Virus record (IMG/VR): IMGVR_UViG_3300021168_000265
Span: 1 to 32,466 of that record
From: a virus
DNA: 32,466 nucleotides
Direction: 5' to 3' (one strand)
The notes below the pieces were generated by a model. The model did not search any database. It worked only from the letters and a program-made list of their open reading frames with translations, and was not told where the DNA came from. Both the position numbers and the translations under genes were made by a program. Position 1 is the stretch's first letter, and the number at the start of each line of letters is the position of its first letter. This document shows positions 8,088 to 16,228 of the stretch, in pieces.

Positions 8088-10271
8088 TCACTGTGACTGG
8101 CAGAAACTCCCCGGCTGAATCGTCAGGCCGTTCGCTACAGTCACTTGACTTCGCGCCAGTAAAGTCACGTTTCCAGCCGTAGCGCCGTTGGTGACGCTAA
8201 ACGTGACCAAAGCATCAAAGTCAGTCGCCGCCGTCCCAACCGCCGCACCAAGAGATGTGCTATAAGCGCCGGATGCTTCCGAACTGATCGGGGCCGTTCC
8301 CGTCGTCACCGGGAGCAATAAAGAATAGTGCAACGCGGTGAATCCTGCTGGCCCTGTAAATTCGATGTTAAGACCACCTGTCGCCGCCGATTGATAATAC
8401 AGGTGGCAAGTGACATCCAACTGATCGTTGGCGTCCACGTTCCACAGGAAGGGTTCGCCGCTGCCGCCCACGACGACGGTAAATGTGTTCGTGGCATTTG
8501 CGTAGGCCGTGCCGGTGAGAGTGGTCTTGCCGTTGACCGTGCCCGCTCCCGTGTAGACTGCGGTCCCTACCTGCACCATTTGGTCGGTGCCGTCTTTATA
8601 AAGCTGGCCGGCGTTGTTGTAGTTGAAGCCTGTACCCTGGCTGAACATTGAGTTGTGGCTGGAGTAGGCGCGGGCGCTCGCTGCGGTGAGGCAGATGTCA
8701 GAAGTGTTCGTGCCCAGCCGGTTGCCGAGGTTGTTCCCGACAAACACGGCAGAGGTATTCGCCGCTCCTGTGTAAGCGCATCCGGTGCCGTTGCCGAAGA
8801 TCGTGACTCCTAAAATCTGCCAAGCCTCCGGGGTTCCCTGCGCGACGTTGGTGATCGCCGAGCAGTTCGCGCCGGTACAGCTAATCGTCCCGCCAATCAA
8901 CTGCCCACCGAAATCGAACAACTTCGCGCCGTTGACGCTGCCGTTAAACTGTCCGTGAATGATGCTCTGCGTTTTCCACTGATCGTAAAGGCCCACCGCG
9001 CAATTCTTACTTACTGGATTGATAGCCGTCGTGCCGTCGATCTGGCTTGCCCAACAAGCCGTGGGAATGCTGGTGGCGACAAAGTTGTCTATACGCACGT
9101 TCTCAACTGGGTTGCCCGTAATGCTGGCCATGAAGTTCTGGTTGCTGGTGCTATTCGCTACTTCGGGGCCGGGAACGACTTTGAAGTCGTGGACATAGGC
9201 TGTATTATTCGCCATTCCCAAAACTTGGCTTGTAGTAGCGGTCGTCGCAAACGGCGGAAACCACAACTGCGTGGATTCCTGCCCGTCACCCATCAGCGTG
9301 AAGGGGCTGGTACTGGAGGCAAATATGCCGCTGTTAAAAATCTGGTGGTTGTCCCACATGTACACGCCGGTATTGGTGACCGGAAAATAGAGCGTCTGGC
9401 CTGCCGTGAGCGCCAGTTCCGCCGCATGAATCGCCGCGTAGTTGTTGGTCCCGATGTGGCATTGCTGCGTGCCCACGGTCTGAGTGGCGTTGCCGCTCAG
9501 CACGATGTCGCTGGTGTCGGTGACACTTGAAATCGTGCCCAGCGTGAAGGCGTTCCCATTGTTGGAGTTGTAGATGTAGATTTCCTTGCCCGCATCGGAT
9601 GGCAGAAACAGCGCGGCACTCGTCACATTGGGGGTTGTGTTGGTAACGCCGCACAGCACGTCGCGACCGTCGTCCACGGCGAAGTAAGGGGACTGCGTGA
9701 TGTTGACCCACTTCGTCGGCGCTCCACCCACTACACCGCCAGCCACAGCCCAAGTACAAGGAGCGGGTCCGTTGCACACTCTTTGTGCGTTGCTCGTCAC
9801 GTTGTAGTACGTCGATCCAATGATGGGATTCAGAATCTCCGCGTCCGCATACGCCAGAACTCCCGGACCGGGAGATATGGAGATCGCGGGAGGCGTGGCG
9901 TTCACCGTCTGCGTTGCGCCAGTCACGGTAACATTTCCTGTCGTGAAGCATGGGCTTGTCGCCTGCGGACAAAACTGAAATTTCCAGGAAGAGTTTACGG
10001 GCGTGATCGCACTGTTCGACGGCACGGAGATTGAATAGGAGCCAGTTCCCGTGAGCGTGCCTGTGATCGTGAAGTTGAGAGCGCCGCCCGTCCACACATA
10101 TTGAGGCTGCGGAACGTAGAGAGGATTCGGGACAAATGAGGCCGTCACCGTGCCATTGTTCCAGGATTGACCTCCAGCGTCGATGACTTGCCCGCTAACG
10201 GTTGTGGACTGCGCCCAAGTTGACCGAGCCAGAGTCAACAAGATCGCCAACAACAAAATCCTTTTGTACAT
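8088..10271 (-). CDS. Tail spike-like protein with signal peptide and beta-helix region
   Basis: 727 aa. The ATG at 10271 is preceded by GGAG within the upstream gene's last codons, and a signal peptide follows (MYKRILLLA..., TWA|Q after residue 20). Residues 21-175 are the shared N-terminal module, nearly identical to the 604-aa protein. The middle (NYAAIHAAELALTAGQTLYF, then MGDGQESTQLWF and VRIDNFVATS) has the look of a pectate-lyase/parallel beta-helix spike, followed by a C-terminal beta domain ending CQSQ. It lies 2 bp after the ATP-grasp gene and shares GTGA with the next frame. Likely receptor-binding or depolymerase-type spike; no active-site assignment is possible by eye. Confidence 0.8.
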   Translation of the reverse strand: MYKRILLLAILLTLARSTWAQSTTVSGQVIDAGGQSWNNGTVTASFVPNPLYVPQPQYVWTGGALNFTITGTLTGTGSYSISVPSNSAITPVNSSWKFQFCPQATSPCFTTGNVTVTGATQTVNATPPAISISPGPGVLAYADAEILNPIIGSTYYNVTSNAQRVCNGPAPCTWAVAGGVVGGAPTKWVNITQSPYFAVDDGRDVLCGVTNTTPNVTSAALFLPSDAGKEIYIYNSNNGNAFTLGTISSVTDTSDIVLSGNATQTVGTQQCHIGTNNYAAIHAAELALTAGQTLYFPVTNTGVYMWDNHQIFNSGIFASSTSPFTLMGDGQESTQLWFPPFATTATTSQVLGMANNTAYVHDFKVVPGPEVANSTSNQNFMASITGNPVENVRIDNFVATSIPTACWASQIDGTTAINPVSKNCAVGLYDQWKTQSIIHGQFNGSVNGAKLFDFGGQLIGGTISCTGANCSAITNVAQGTPEAWQILGVTIFGNGTGCAYTGAANTSAVFVGNNLGNRLGTNTSDICLTAASARAYSSHNSMFSQGTGFNYNNAGQLYKDGTDQMVQVGTAVYTGAGTVNGKTTLTGTAYANATNTFTVVVGGSGEPFLWNVDANDQLDVTCHLYYQSAATGGLNIEFTGPAGFTALHYSLLLPVTTGTAPISSEASGAYSTSLGAAVGTAATDFDALVTFSVTNGATAGNVTLLARSQVTVANGLTIQPGSFCQSQ
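9748..10211 (-). repeat. Copy 1 of duplicated tail-module DNA
   Basis: Encodes the N-terminal module after the signal peptide of the 727-aa spike and matches 3238-3699. Runs such as gccgccc(g/a)tccacac-type codons and the segment around VPQPQYVWTGG are conserved at DNA level with mainly silent changes. A third, strongly diverged protein-level copy is in the 1276-aa spike (about 7530-8010). Confidence 0.8.
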
Positions 10272-10273
10272 CC

Positions 10274-11584
10274 TTAATCTCCGTAAACTGGTTTCAACCA
10301 GCCATTTGCCTCAAGTTCGTTGTAACGCTTAGCCGTCAGGTTGCGAATATCCGTCCGGTACTGAAGGTTTGGCACGCGGATCGCTTCGATGACGGCCTTC
10401 ACATGGTCGAAAGCCATGCCAATCGTCTCTCCGCACCCAATGGCCGCACCCAAAAATCCACTTACGCCCGCTGTCTCAAACTTATCTTCGTCCATCTCGT
10501 TCACGCGCATGTCCATCGCATAGAAACTTGTCAGCAATTTCCGGTTCATGCCCTCAATCGGGATGCCCGCGCGAAAATGTTTTCTGGGGATTCCATCGCC
10601 CAGTCCCGGCTCGTGCGGCTCGTTGGGATACGGGGGCACCGACAGGCGTACCGATGCAGAAAAGGAATGCCGTGGAGTAAGGTCAGGGAGGCTCTCGCCT
10701 CGGGTAAGGGCGCAAATGAATTTTCCAAAATCCATCGGCAGAAGGTGAGCGACGTTACAGGTACCCTCATAACCCACTCGGGGTGTCCATTCGAGTCCAA
10801 AGACTTCTCCCTCTGTAGCAATAGAGTTCAGGTCGATCATGCCGACGTAGCCCGCATCGTGCAGCGCGTGCAAGGCTTTCTTTAGCCCCAGACAGAACAG
10901 CGCATTCTCGCGTTCCGGCGCGAAGACCAGGTTCCCGGAGCATCCCGTGGCTGGCCCCAGATCACCATTCATAAATTTCTTGCATTCGAGCGTGTGATTC
11001 AGGAAATAGTAGCCGTTGCCGTTCATCCACACTTCGGTTGAGACTTCCGTTCCGCGAACGAACTCTTGCAGGATGAACTCAGTTATGGGATTGTTTCGCC
11101 ACAGCACTTCGATGTAGCGCAGCAAATCTTCCGCCGACGTGCTGACGTAAGTCGAAGCAGTGTCGGCCTTCTTCCCGCACGGTTTGAACACGTAGGTCTT
11201 TTTTGTTTTCTTGATGAAGCGGATGGCGTCGGCTACGTCGGTGAAGTGCTCGTAGGGAGGAACTTTGATCCCGGCTTGCTCCATGAACTGAATGCCGAAG
11301 AGTCTGTCATCCTCCAGTTGATCCGCGAAGCTGGAATCTCCGAGCGTCGGAACTTTCTGCGCCACCTCGTCGGCGAGCTTGCCAGAGCCAGTCTGATCAA
11401 ACAGGATAACGTCGTATTCTTCGGGTTCGTACATCGCGGATTCGGAAGTTTGTTCGATCAAACCTCGCAGAACATCGCGCCCCGAATCCTTCTCGACGGA
11501 AAGCGAAACATCATGGCCTGCTTGCTTCATTAGCCAAGCCAGCCAAGCGCCTTCTCCGAACTTCGACAGAACACAAATTTTCAG
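10274..11584 (-). CDS. PurD-like ATP-grasp ligase, non-canonical start
   Basis: About 436 aa, close to the usual GAR synthetase length (~430). All three PurD parts are visible: an N-terminal Rossmann-like strand (KICVLSKFGEGAWLAWL), an ATP-grasp core (FKPCGKK 133-139, LQEFVRGTE near 172-180, LGPATGCSGN 209-218, D251, E265) and the C-terminal domain (SASVRLSVPPYP; NLQYRTDIRN near 406). Known family members join glycine to phosphoribosylamine using ATP. Here the usual E-x-N-x-R metal site reads E-W-T-P-R, so the substrate may differ. The first canonical start is the ATG at 11530, but that would cut off the first beta-strand; the coding similarity continues to CTG 11584 (GGGG 6 nt upstream) or ATT 11578, with an in-frame TGA just before. 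It lies between small proteins and tail spikes, an unexpected place for purine synthesis. Confidence 0.8.
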   Translation of the reverse strand: MKICVLSKFGEGAWLAWLMKQAGHDVSLSVEKDSGRDVLRGLIEQTSESAMYEPEEYDVILFDQTGSGKLADEVAQKVPTLGDSSFADQLEDDRLFGIQFMEQAGIKVPPYEHFTDVADAIRFIKKTKKTYVFKPCGKKADTASTYVSTSAEDLLRYIEVLWRNNPITEFILQEFVRGTEVSTEVWMNGNGYYFLNHTLECKKFMNGDLGPATGCSGNLVFAPERENALFCLGLKKALHALHDAGYVGMIDLNSIATEGEVFGLEWTPRVGYEGTCNVAHLLPMDFGKFICALTRGESLPDLTPRHSFSASVRLSVPPYPNEPHEPGLGDGIPRKHFRAGIPIEGMNRKLLTSFYAMDMRVNEMDEDKFETAGVSGFLGAAIGCGETIGMAFDHVKAVIEAIRVPNLQYRTDIRNLTAKRYNELEANGWLKPVYGD

Positions 11585-11595
11585 GACTCACCCCG

Positions 11596-11838
11596 TTATT
11601 TCGGCGTCGAAGAATGGTCCAGGCCATACGACCTTCGCATCGTCTTTGTGTGGTCCTGTATTCCCGTGCGCGTGCGCGATTGCGAAAATTCCGCGTTCGG
11701 CACGTTTGTTGCAATCGGTGCGCCGCCGACATCGGAACCCCCGTCTCGAACTGGACTGGTCGTTGATTCTTCGTCGATTATTTTTGTCGCTTGGTTCGCG
11801 TAATTCTTTGCATCTTCCTTCGTTCCGAAAAAACTCAT
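11596..11838 (-). CDS. Small hydrophilic protein with RTRTG motif
   Basis: 80 aa, not recognised. A strong GAGGAGG lies 4-5 nt before the ATG at 11838. The protein is polar, starts MSFFGTKEDAKNYANQATK, and carries ATNVPNAEF followed by SRTRTGIQ. The neighbour at 11848-12069 has a similar ANVP ... RTRTGMQ arrangement, so the two may be diverged copies. It ends 11 nt before the proposed start of the ATP-grasp gene. Confidence 0.65.
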   Translation of the reverse strand: MSFFGTKEDAKNYANQATKIIDEESTTSPVRDGGSDVGGAPIATNVPNAEFSQSRTRTGIQDHTKTMRRSYGLDHSSTPK

Positions 11839-11847
11839 ATTGCCTCC

Positions 11848-12069
11848 TCAGTCTGGTTTCGCGTGCGGATGTTTCCTGTCTCCACTGCTGAAAACCCTGT
11901 TTCCCCAAACGAGATTGGAATGCTGCATTCCCGTGCGGGTGCGCCCCATGTGGCTAGGCACGTCCACGCGCCCCACATCCACGGGAACGTTCGCGCTCTG
12001 TTCAGAAATCGGAACAGCCTTGCCGCCCTTCGGTTTCTTGATCTTCGCCATGCGGGAGGTTTCGCTCAT
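11848..12069 (-). CDS. Small basic protein with RTRTG motif
   Basis: 73 aa, not recognised. AAGGAAG lies about 9 nt before the ATG at 12069, and a TATAAT box sits a further ~15 nt upstream, so this is probably the first gene of the tail-fibre transcript. The N-terminus is Lys-rich (MAKIKKPKGGKAV); the C-terminal half has SANVPVDVG and MGRTRTGMQ, shared with the next gene. No membrane segment or known domain is visible. Confidence 0.6.
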   Translation of the reverse strand: MSETSRMAKIKKPKGGKAVPISEQSANVPVDVGRVDVPSHMGRTRTGMQHSNLVWGNRVFSSGDRKHPHAKPD

Positions 12070-12088
12070 AAGTTCACGCTTCCTTTTG

Positions 12089-12124
12089 CGCTGGAATTAT
12101 ACGATACTTGGTCCCATGCTAGAC
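12089..12124 (-). promoter_or_regulatory. Possible promoter for the tail-fibre module
   Basis: On the minus strand a perfect TATAAT occurs at 12101-12096, in the 95-bp gap between the ejection-protein gene and the first small gene. The expected start would be near 12089, giving a ~20-nt leader with an AAGGAAG site. The -35 position (TCTAGC-like) is poor, so it may need an activator or a phage sigma factor. Confidence 0.45.
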
Positions 12125-12164
12125 GTGCTAATCGCCCTCTTTGGTGTCTTCCTTATCGCATTGA

Positions 12165-13559
12165 TTACTGCGTGGGAGGACCGGATTGTTGAGGCGATTG
12201 CTTCGATTCCATGGCTGCTCCTCCGAATCTTGCGGTTAGTGCCATCAGGTCACCAACGCTCCCTCTAGCCAATGCGTCCGCGATTTTGGATTTAACGACC
12301 GCTGACGTTGTCCGCCAGAGTGGGCTTCGAATAGCCTGAGCCGTCAGCCCTGTAAGCGTAGCGATAACACCCGCTTCGATTCCCGCAGTGCTGCTGTGAG
12401 TCGCAACGCCCGTCGCCAATCCCACGCTTCCCGCGAGCGGACTGAGGACTTTCACAAGACCGCCAGCCTGTCCCGTTCGCCGTAATGCCGATTGTGATGT
12501 AACTCTCTGTACGTCCAGCCAAAAACTGATTTCCTTGTTCAGAGCGCCGATGTCAGGGGCTTTGTTCAAAATTCCGCGAATCGAATCAGCCGCCTTCTGC
12601 TGGGCTGCCAGAGTGTAGTTGGTGGATAAATCCTTCCCTGCATATCCGCCAGCCTTCGCTACTGGGTCTTCAAAGATTTGCCGCAATCGGCGCAGAGTGT
12701 TGGGCGAAACATCTGGGCCGTATTGCTTCACGATGTCTTGCAACCCTTCAATCGCATTGACTGCTTGCGGCTGCGCTACGACGCCTTGAGGCATGTAGGT
12801 TTGCTTCAATTTTTCAAGGTCCGCGATTACTTTTGTTCCAGCATCTTGAATCGGTCCTGTCCCTTGCGCTTTCCCGTAGGCAGTGCTGAGTTTGGGATTG
12901 ATCTCCGCTATCTTCTGAGTCGCTTTCTTTTCGAGGCCCTCAAGACTTCCGACTTCCCCGCGCTTGAGCAAACCAGGAACAATGTCCTTCGTAATCTCTT
13001 TGTTGATTTGCGTTGTCGGAGCGAGCGCCCGCTCATATTGCGTGGTAGCCGCTCTCTTCAATGGCCCTGCGAGACCTGGAAGAACTTCCGTAGCTGCCTG
13101 AATTCCAGCTTGCGTGACGCCTTGCCTCGTGATGTCTTGCGCCGCCTCTCCCCCAGTTTGCGGAACGTTGGGATACCCGAGCGCACGCCGCATGAGTTGC
13201 TGAAGACCTGCGCCGCCAGCACCGCCCATACCTGCGCCGCCAATCGCTCCCGCAGGTCCGCCTTCTGAGCCAACCATAGCTCCAATTGTCGCTCCCGCTG
13301 CTGGGGCCACATCCGCCGTGCTTGCTCCCGCTCGCCACAATCCCTGCTTGAACCATTCCTTTGTGAACGGTTTCGGCTGTGCGCGGATTCCCGTGGCCTT
13401 CGAGAGCGTCTGGTTAAATTCGTTGGGAGGAGTTGCTTGTGCCTGAACCGCAGTGCCTCCGTACTTCTTTGCCAAATCATCCAAGCTAGACGCCGCAATG
13501 ACGCCGCCATGCTTCTGCGCGAGCGCATCGAAATCAACGGTTTGTGTGCCGTTCGGCAT
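12165..13559 (-). CDS. Ejection/internal virion protein candidate with Gly/Ala-rich membrane region
   Basis: 464 aa. The ATG at 13559 overlaps the upstream stop as TAATG. Residues ~80-125 are a Gly/Ala-rich hydrophobic stretch (APAAGATIGAMVG ... GGAGMGGAGGAG), and another hydrophobic region lies near 370-410 (LAGSVGLATGVATHS ... VIATLTGLTAQAIRS). Between them are amphipathic helices. Such architecture is typical of short-tailed phage ejection proteins that form a channel across the host envelope. Its N-terminus (MPNGTQTVDFDALAQKHGG) partly resembles that of the upstream 617-aa protein. Function is inferred from composition and location. Confidence 0.7.
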   Translation of the reverse strand: MPNGTQTVDFDALAQKHGGVIAASSLDDLAKKYGGTAVQAQATPPNEFNQTLSKATGIRAQPKPFTKEWFKQGLWRAGASTADVAPAAGATIGAMVGSEGGPAGAIGGAGMGGAGGAGLQQLMRRALGYPNVPQTGGEAAQDITRQGVTQAGIQAATEVLPGLAGPLKRAATTQYERALAPTTQINKEITKDIVPGLLKRGEVGSLEGLEKKATQKIAEINPKLSTAYGKAQGTGPIQDAGTKVIADLEKLKQTYMPQGVVAQPQAVNAIEGLQDIVKQYGPDVSPNTLRRLRQIFEDPVAKAGGYAGKDLSTNYTLAAQQKAADSIRGILNKAPDIGALNKEISFWLDVQRVTSQSALRRTGQAGGLVKVLSPLAGSVGLATGVATHSSTAGIEAGVIATLTGLTAQAIRSPLWRTTSAVVKSKIADALARGSVGDLMALTARFGGAAMESKQSPQQSGPPTQ

Positions 13560-15412
13560 TAGGGAATTTTCGCTTCTTTCTTAAACGAGTCCAAAGACTT
13601 CTGATCCTTGAAGGTGTAGGTTTTTCCCCCAGCCGTAACGCTGAAACTACCAATACCAGCGGCCTTCCCCGGATGCGCGATGCCGGTTTTGAGTATTTTC
13701 ACTTGATTATCGAACGCATCCAACTGCTTGTTCATCATTTCCTTGCTGCCCGAGCGAATCCCCGGAATCATCGAACGAATCGCCGTGCGCAAGTCCTGAG
13801 CGCCCGCGCCCATGCCTGCCACGTTTCTTAGCGACATGGCCCGCTCGTTCAACTGTCGCGCCCAGATTACGAAGTCTTGCTGCTTCTCCGTCAAATTCTG
13901 CGTTGCCAGAGTAGACAGTTCCGTATTCGCCAGCGTGGGGTCTTCCGATGACATCGCATAGTACAGTTTCGCAATCTGGTCAGGAGTGAATTTCTTGTCC
14001 AGAGCGTTGATCGCCTCACGGGTCTTCTGGGAAGCCACCTGAATGTCATTGATCTGCGCCTCGCGCGGCTTCAGCTTGATGCCTTCCCCGGCTCCGGCCA
14101 TCCCTTGTTCAATGGCCTTCTTTGCGGTCGTGTAGAACACGTTCCCATCCGCGTCCATTGCCTGAACCGGACGGTATTCGTTGAATGCCTTCGCCCGCGC
14201 TTCCCCAGAGATGGCGGCTTTCTCCTCTTGCTTGGCGAAAACCGCCTTTCCCCAGGTCGTCAGTTCCTTGCCGTACTCGGGATCGCTCCTCCCTCCTTTG
14301 AATTTACCGGGATCGGGCGGATCGCCGACCATAGCCGCAATCGCCGGATCAACACGCAAGAATTGCTTTTCCTTCGCGCCGTTAACGGCAACGTCGAACA
14401 TCTTCTGATCTTCCGGCTTCCACTCGGGATCGCCGGGCATTACGGGCTTGCCAGCATGGAATACACCAGCAGGCATCCCGTTTGCCATGTAGACTTGACC
14501 TTCCTTCGCCGCCGTTTTCCCTTTCACCGCTTCGCCAGTATCGGTATCGCGCAGTTGATGCGCGTCGGAACGGTCGTTCTTGTTCACCGCCCAGATGGAC
14601 CCGTCCGCCGCTGGGATGTACTGATACTTCTGGCGGGCTTCGACTAGCGTCTTTTCGAGCGTCGAGAGTTCATTGACCTGCTTGATGTCAAACACACCCG
14701 TAGTCGTGGGAGCCTTGTTGATGATTTCCTGCTCCATCTTCTTTTGCTCGTCAGGCGTGTATTGCGTCTGCTGGCCCTTCACCTTGTCGATCAGGCTCTT
14801 GAATATCTTCTGAATTCCGCCCTTCGCTTGCTGTTTTTGCTGGTCTTTCTGCTGCGTCTCGGCGGCTACGCGCTTCAAGGCTTCGCCATGCACGGTCGTC
14901 TTGTCGGGGTTCAGCCAATCCTGATTGAGCGCCTTCGCCATGAGTTTCAATTTCTTCGGATCGCCGAACACCACATCCAGTTTTCCTTGCGCCGACTTCA
15001 ACGCTTCCTGGTCGCCGCTCTGTTGCGCCGCGTAATACTCGTTCAAGGCTGATTGCGCGTACTCCCAATCCGCCGTGGCCTTCGTGATTTGCTGTTCTTT
15101 TTGGCGGTTGACCGCATTGCGAATCATCGACTGCACGCCGTACATCAACCGTTCCGCTCCCCAGGCGTGAGGATTTGGCCCGCTAGTCATGTATGAAGGC
15201 GGGTTCATCGGATTAGCTGTGCCGGGAAGAGATACCGGGTGAGGTGTGCCAGCGGCTCTCTTTTGAGTAGCTGCCTGCGTCAACGCGGCAAGAATTCTCT
15301 TGGTCTGCTCGTCCACGCCTCCGCTCGTCGGCCCGCTTTGCGACTGCATGAACGGCGGTGTGCCAGGAACTTGTTCCTGCCCCGGCACTGCGGTTTGTAG
15401 TCCGTCTGGCAT
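13559..15412 (-). CDS. Large ejection/internal virion protein candidate
   Basis: 617 aa. AAGGA lies 6 nt before the ATG at 15412. The sequence is largely helical, Lys/Gln/Ala-rich, with long charged stretches (QQKDQQKQQAKGG, TPDEQKKMEQE) and a Pro-rich N-terminus; no signal peptide, enzymatic motif or membrane segment is evident. Located between the tail accessory proteins and the membrane-region protein, it fits one of the two or three large proteins ejected ahead of DNA in P22- and T7-like phages. No lysozyme-like motif was seen. Confidence 0.65.
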   Translation of the reverse strand: MPDGLQTAVPGQEQVPGTPPFMQSQSGPTSGGVDEQTKRILAALTQAATQKRAAGTPHPVSLPGTANPMNPPSYMTSGPNPHAWGAERLMYGVQSMIRNAVNRQKEQQITKATADWEYAQSALNEYYAAQQSGDQEALKSAQGKLDVVFGDPKKLKLMAKALNQDWLNPDKTTVHGEALKRVAAETQQKDQQKQQAKGGIQKIFKSLIDKVKGQQTQYTPDEQKKMEQEIINKAPTTTGVFDIKQVNELSTLEKTLVEARQKYQYIPAADGSIWAVNKNDRSDAHQLRDTDTGEAVKGKTAAKEGQVYMANGMPAGVFHAGKPVMPGDPEWKPEDQKMFDVAVNGAKEKQFLRVDPAIAAMVGDPPDPGKFKGGRSDPEYGKELTTWGKAVFAKQEEKAAISGEARAKAFNEYRPVQAMDADGNVFYTTAKKAIEQGMAGAGEGIKLKPREAQINDIQVASQKTREAINALDKKFTPDQIAKLYYAMSSEDPTLANTELSTLATQNLTEKQQDFVIWARQLNERAMSLRNVAGMGAGAQDLRTAIRSMIPGIRSGSKEMMNKQLDAFDNQVKILKTGIAHPGKAAGIGSFSVTAGGKTYTFKDQKSLDSFKKEAKIP

Positions 15413-15421
15413 TTCTAGTCC

Positions 15422-16228
15422 TTAAAAACCAGCGAGAGCACCCGCTATCGTATCAAGTACCCCAGTATTCGCGTTGGGATTCGATGCTGTAATCGCGGCA
15501 GATGCGCCTGAAGCACCTGACCCGGCAAGACCCAGACCGCCCATAATCTTGTCCCAGATGCTCGGTCCCGGAGATGTCTTAGTCGCCGATCCCATCATCA
15601 CGTCCATGTAGTTTGTGAGCGCCTGCTCGTACATCTGCGTGATCAGTTCTCCTTCGTTCAGGTTCACACGCGAAAGATAATCCCCCAAGCCGATCTGAGC
15701 GCCGCTCCCGAACCTGTTCCCCGATGCGCTGAACTGCGACATCAAATCTTCTTCCCCGCGCTGAATGCCAGGCTGCAACGATGCGAGCAAATTACTTATC
15801 GCCTGCTGATTGTAGCCCGCTCCTCCCTGCAAGAAATTGAAAATCATTCCGGCCATGCCGGGACCGTAAGCATTCTTCAAGTCCGTCCAAAGTTGATGCT
15901 GCTGCTTGTCGCCGGTAGGAAAACCAAACATCGTGCTGCCGGGTGAACCAGGGGCGGCATTCAAGGGTCCGGCTCCCGTTGAGGTATACGGCCCAGTGTT
16001 CGCGGGGAAATTAGGCGGCGCAGTCGCGGGTGCAGCACCAGGCGTAGCAGGCACTACGTCGTATGGGTTGCCGCTTCCCGCCACGTTCGGAGAAAGATTC
16101 GTTTTCGGCAATAGAGGATTAGCGCCCTGAGTATTCGTCTGCTGCACGCCAGGCAACGCGATTTGATTGCCAGTTGGATTTTGTCCAGCGATGAAGTTTT
16201 GAAACAACGGGTTGATCGTGCTTCCCAT
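15422..16228 (-). CDS. Virion/ejection protein candidate, Pro/Gly-rich
   Basis: 268 aa. The ATG at 16228 overlaps the upstream stop as TAATG. The first ~100 residues are Pro/Ala/Gly/Asn-rich and probably disordered. Residues ~105-215 (QHQLWTDLKNAYGPGMAGMIF ... RFGSGAQIGLGDYLSR ... LTNYMDVMMGS) look helical, and the C-terminus is Gly/Ala-rich and mildly hydrophobic. Its location before the two larger ejection candidates suggests an internal virion or tail-plug role. No family can be named with certainty. Confidence 0.65.
   Translation of the reverse strand: MGSTINPLFQNFIAGQNPTGNQIALPGVQQTNTQGANPLLPKTNLSPNVAGSGNPYDVVPATPGAAPATAPPNFPANTGPYTSTGAGPLNAAPGSPGSTMFGFPTGDKQQHQLWTDLKNAYGPGMAGMIFNFLQGGAGYNQQAISNLLASLQPGIQRGEEDLMSQFSASGNRFGSGAQIGLGDYLSRVNLNEGELITQMYEQALTNYMDVMMGSATKTSPGPSIWDKIMGGLGLAGSGASGASAAITASNPNANTGVLDTIAGALAGF

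Noticed and set aside
8955-10885. Long rightward ORFs opposite the spike and ATP-grasp genes
   Set aside because: They are antisense frames of GC-rich coding sequence with Arg-rich, domain-free products.
10274-11598. A programmed frameshift joining the small 80-aa gene to the ATP-grasp gene
   Set aside because: No slippery sequence was seen, and the 80-aa gene has its own stop 11 nt before the proposed ATP-grasp start.
11840-12268. A rightward ORF ending in a membrane-like helix
   Set aside because: It lies opposite three well-supported leftward genes with ribosome binding sites and has none itself; the hydrophobic part is the antisense of the ejection protein's end.
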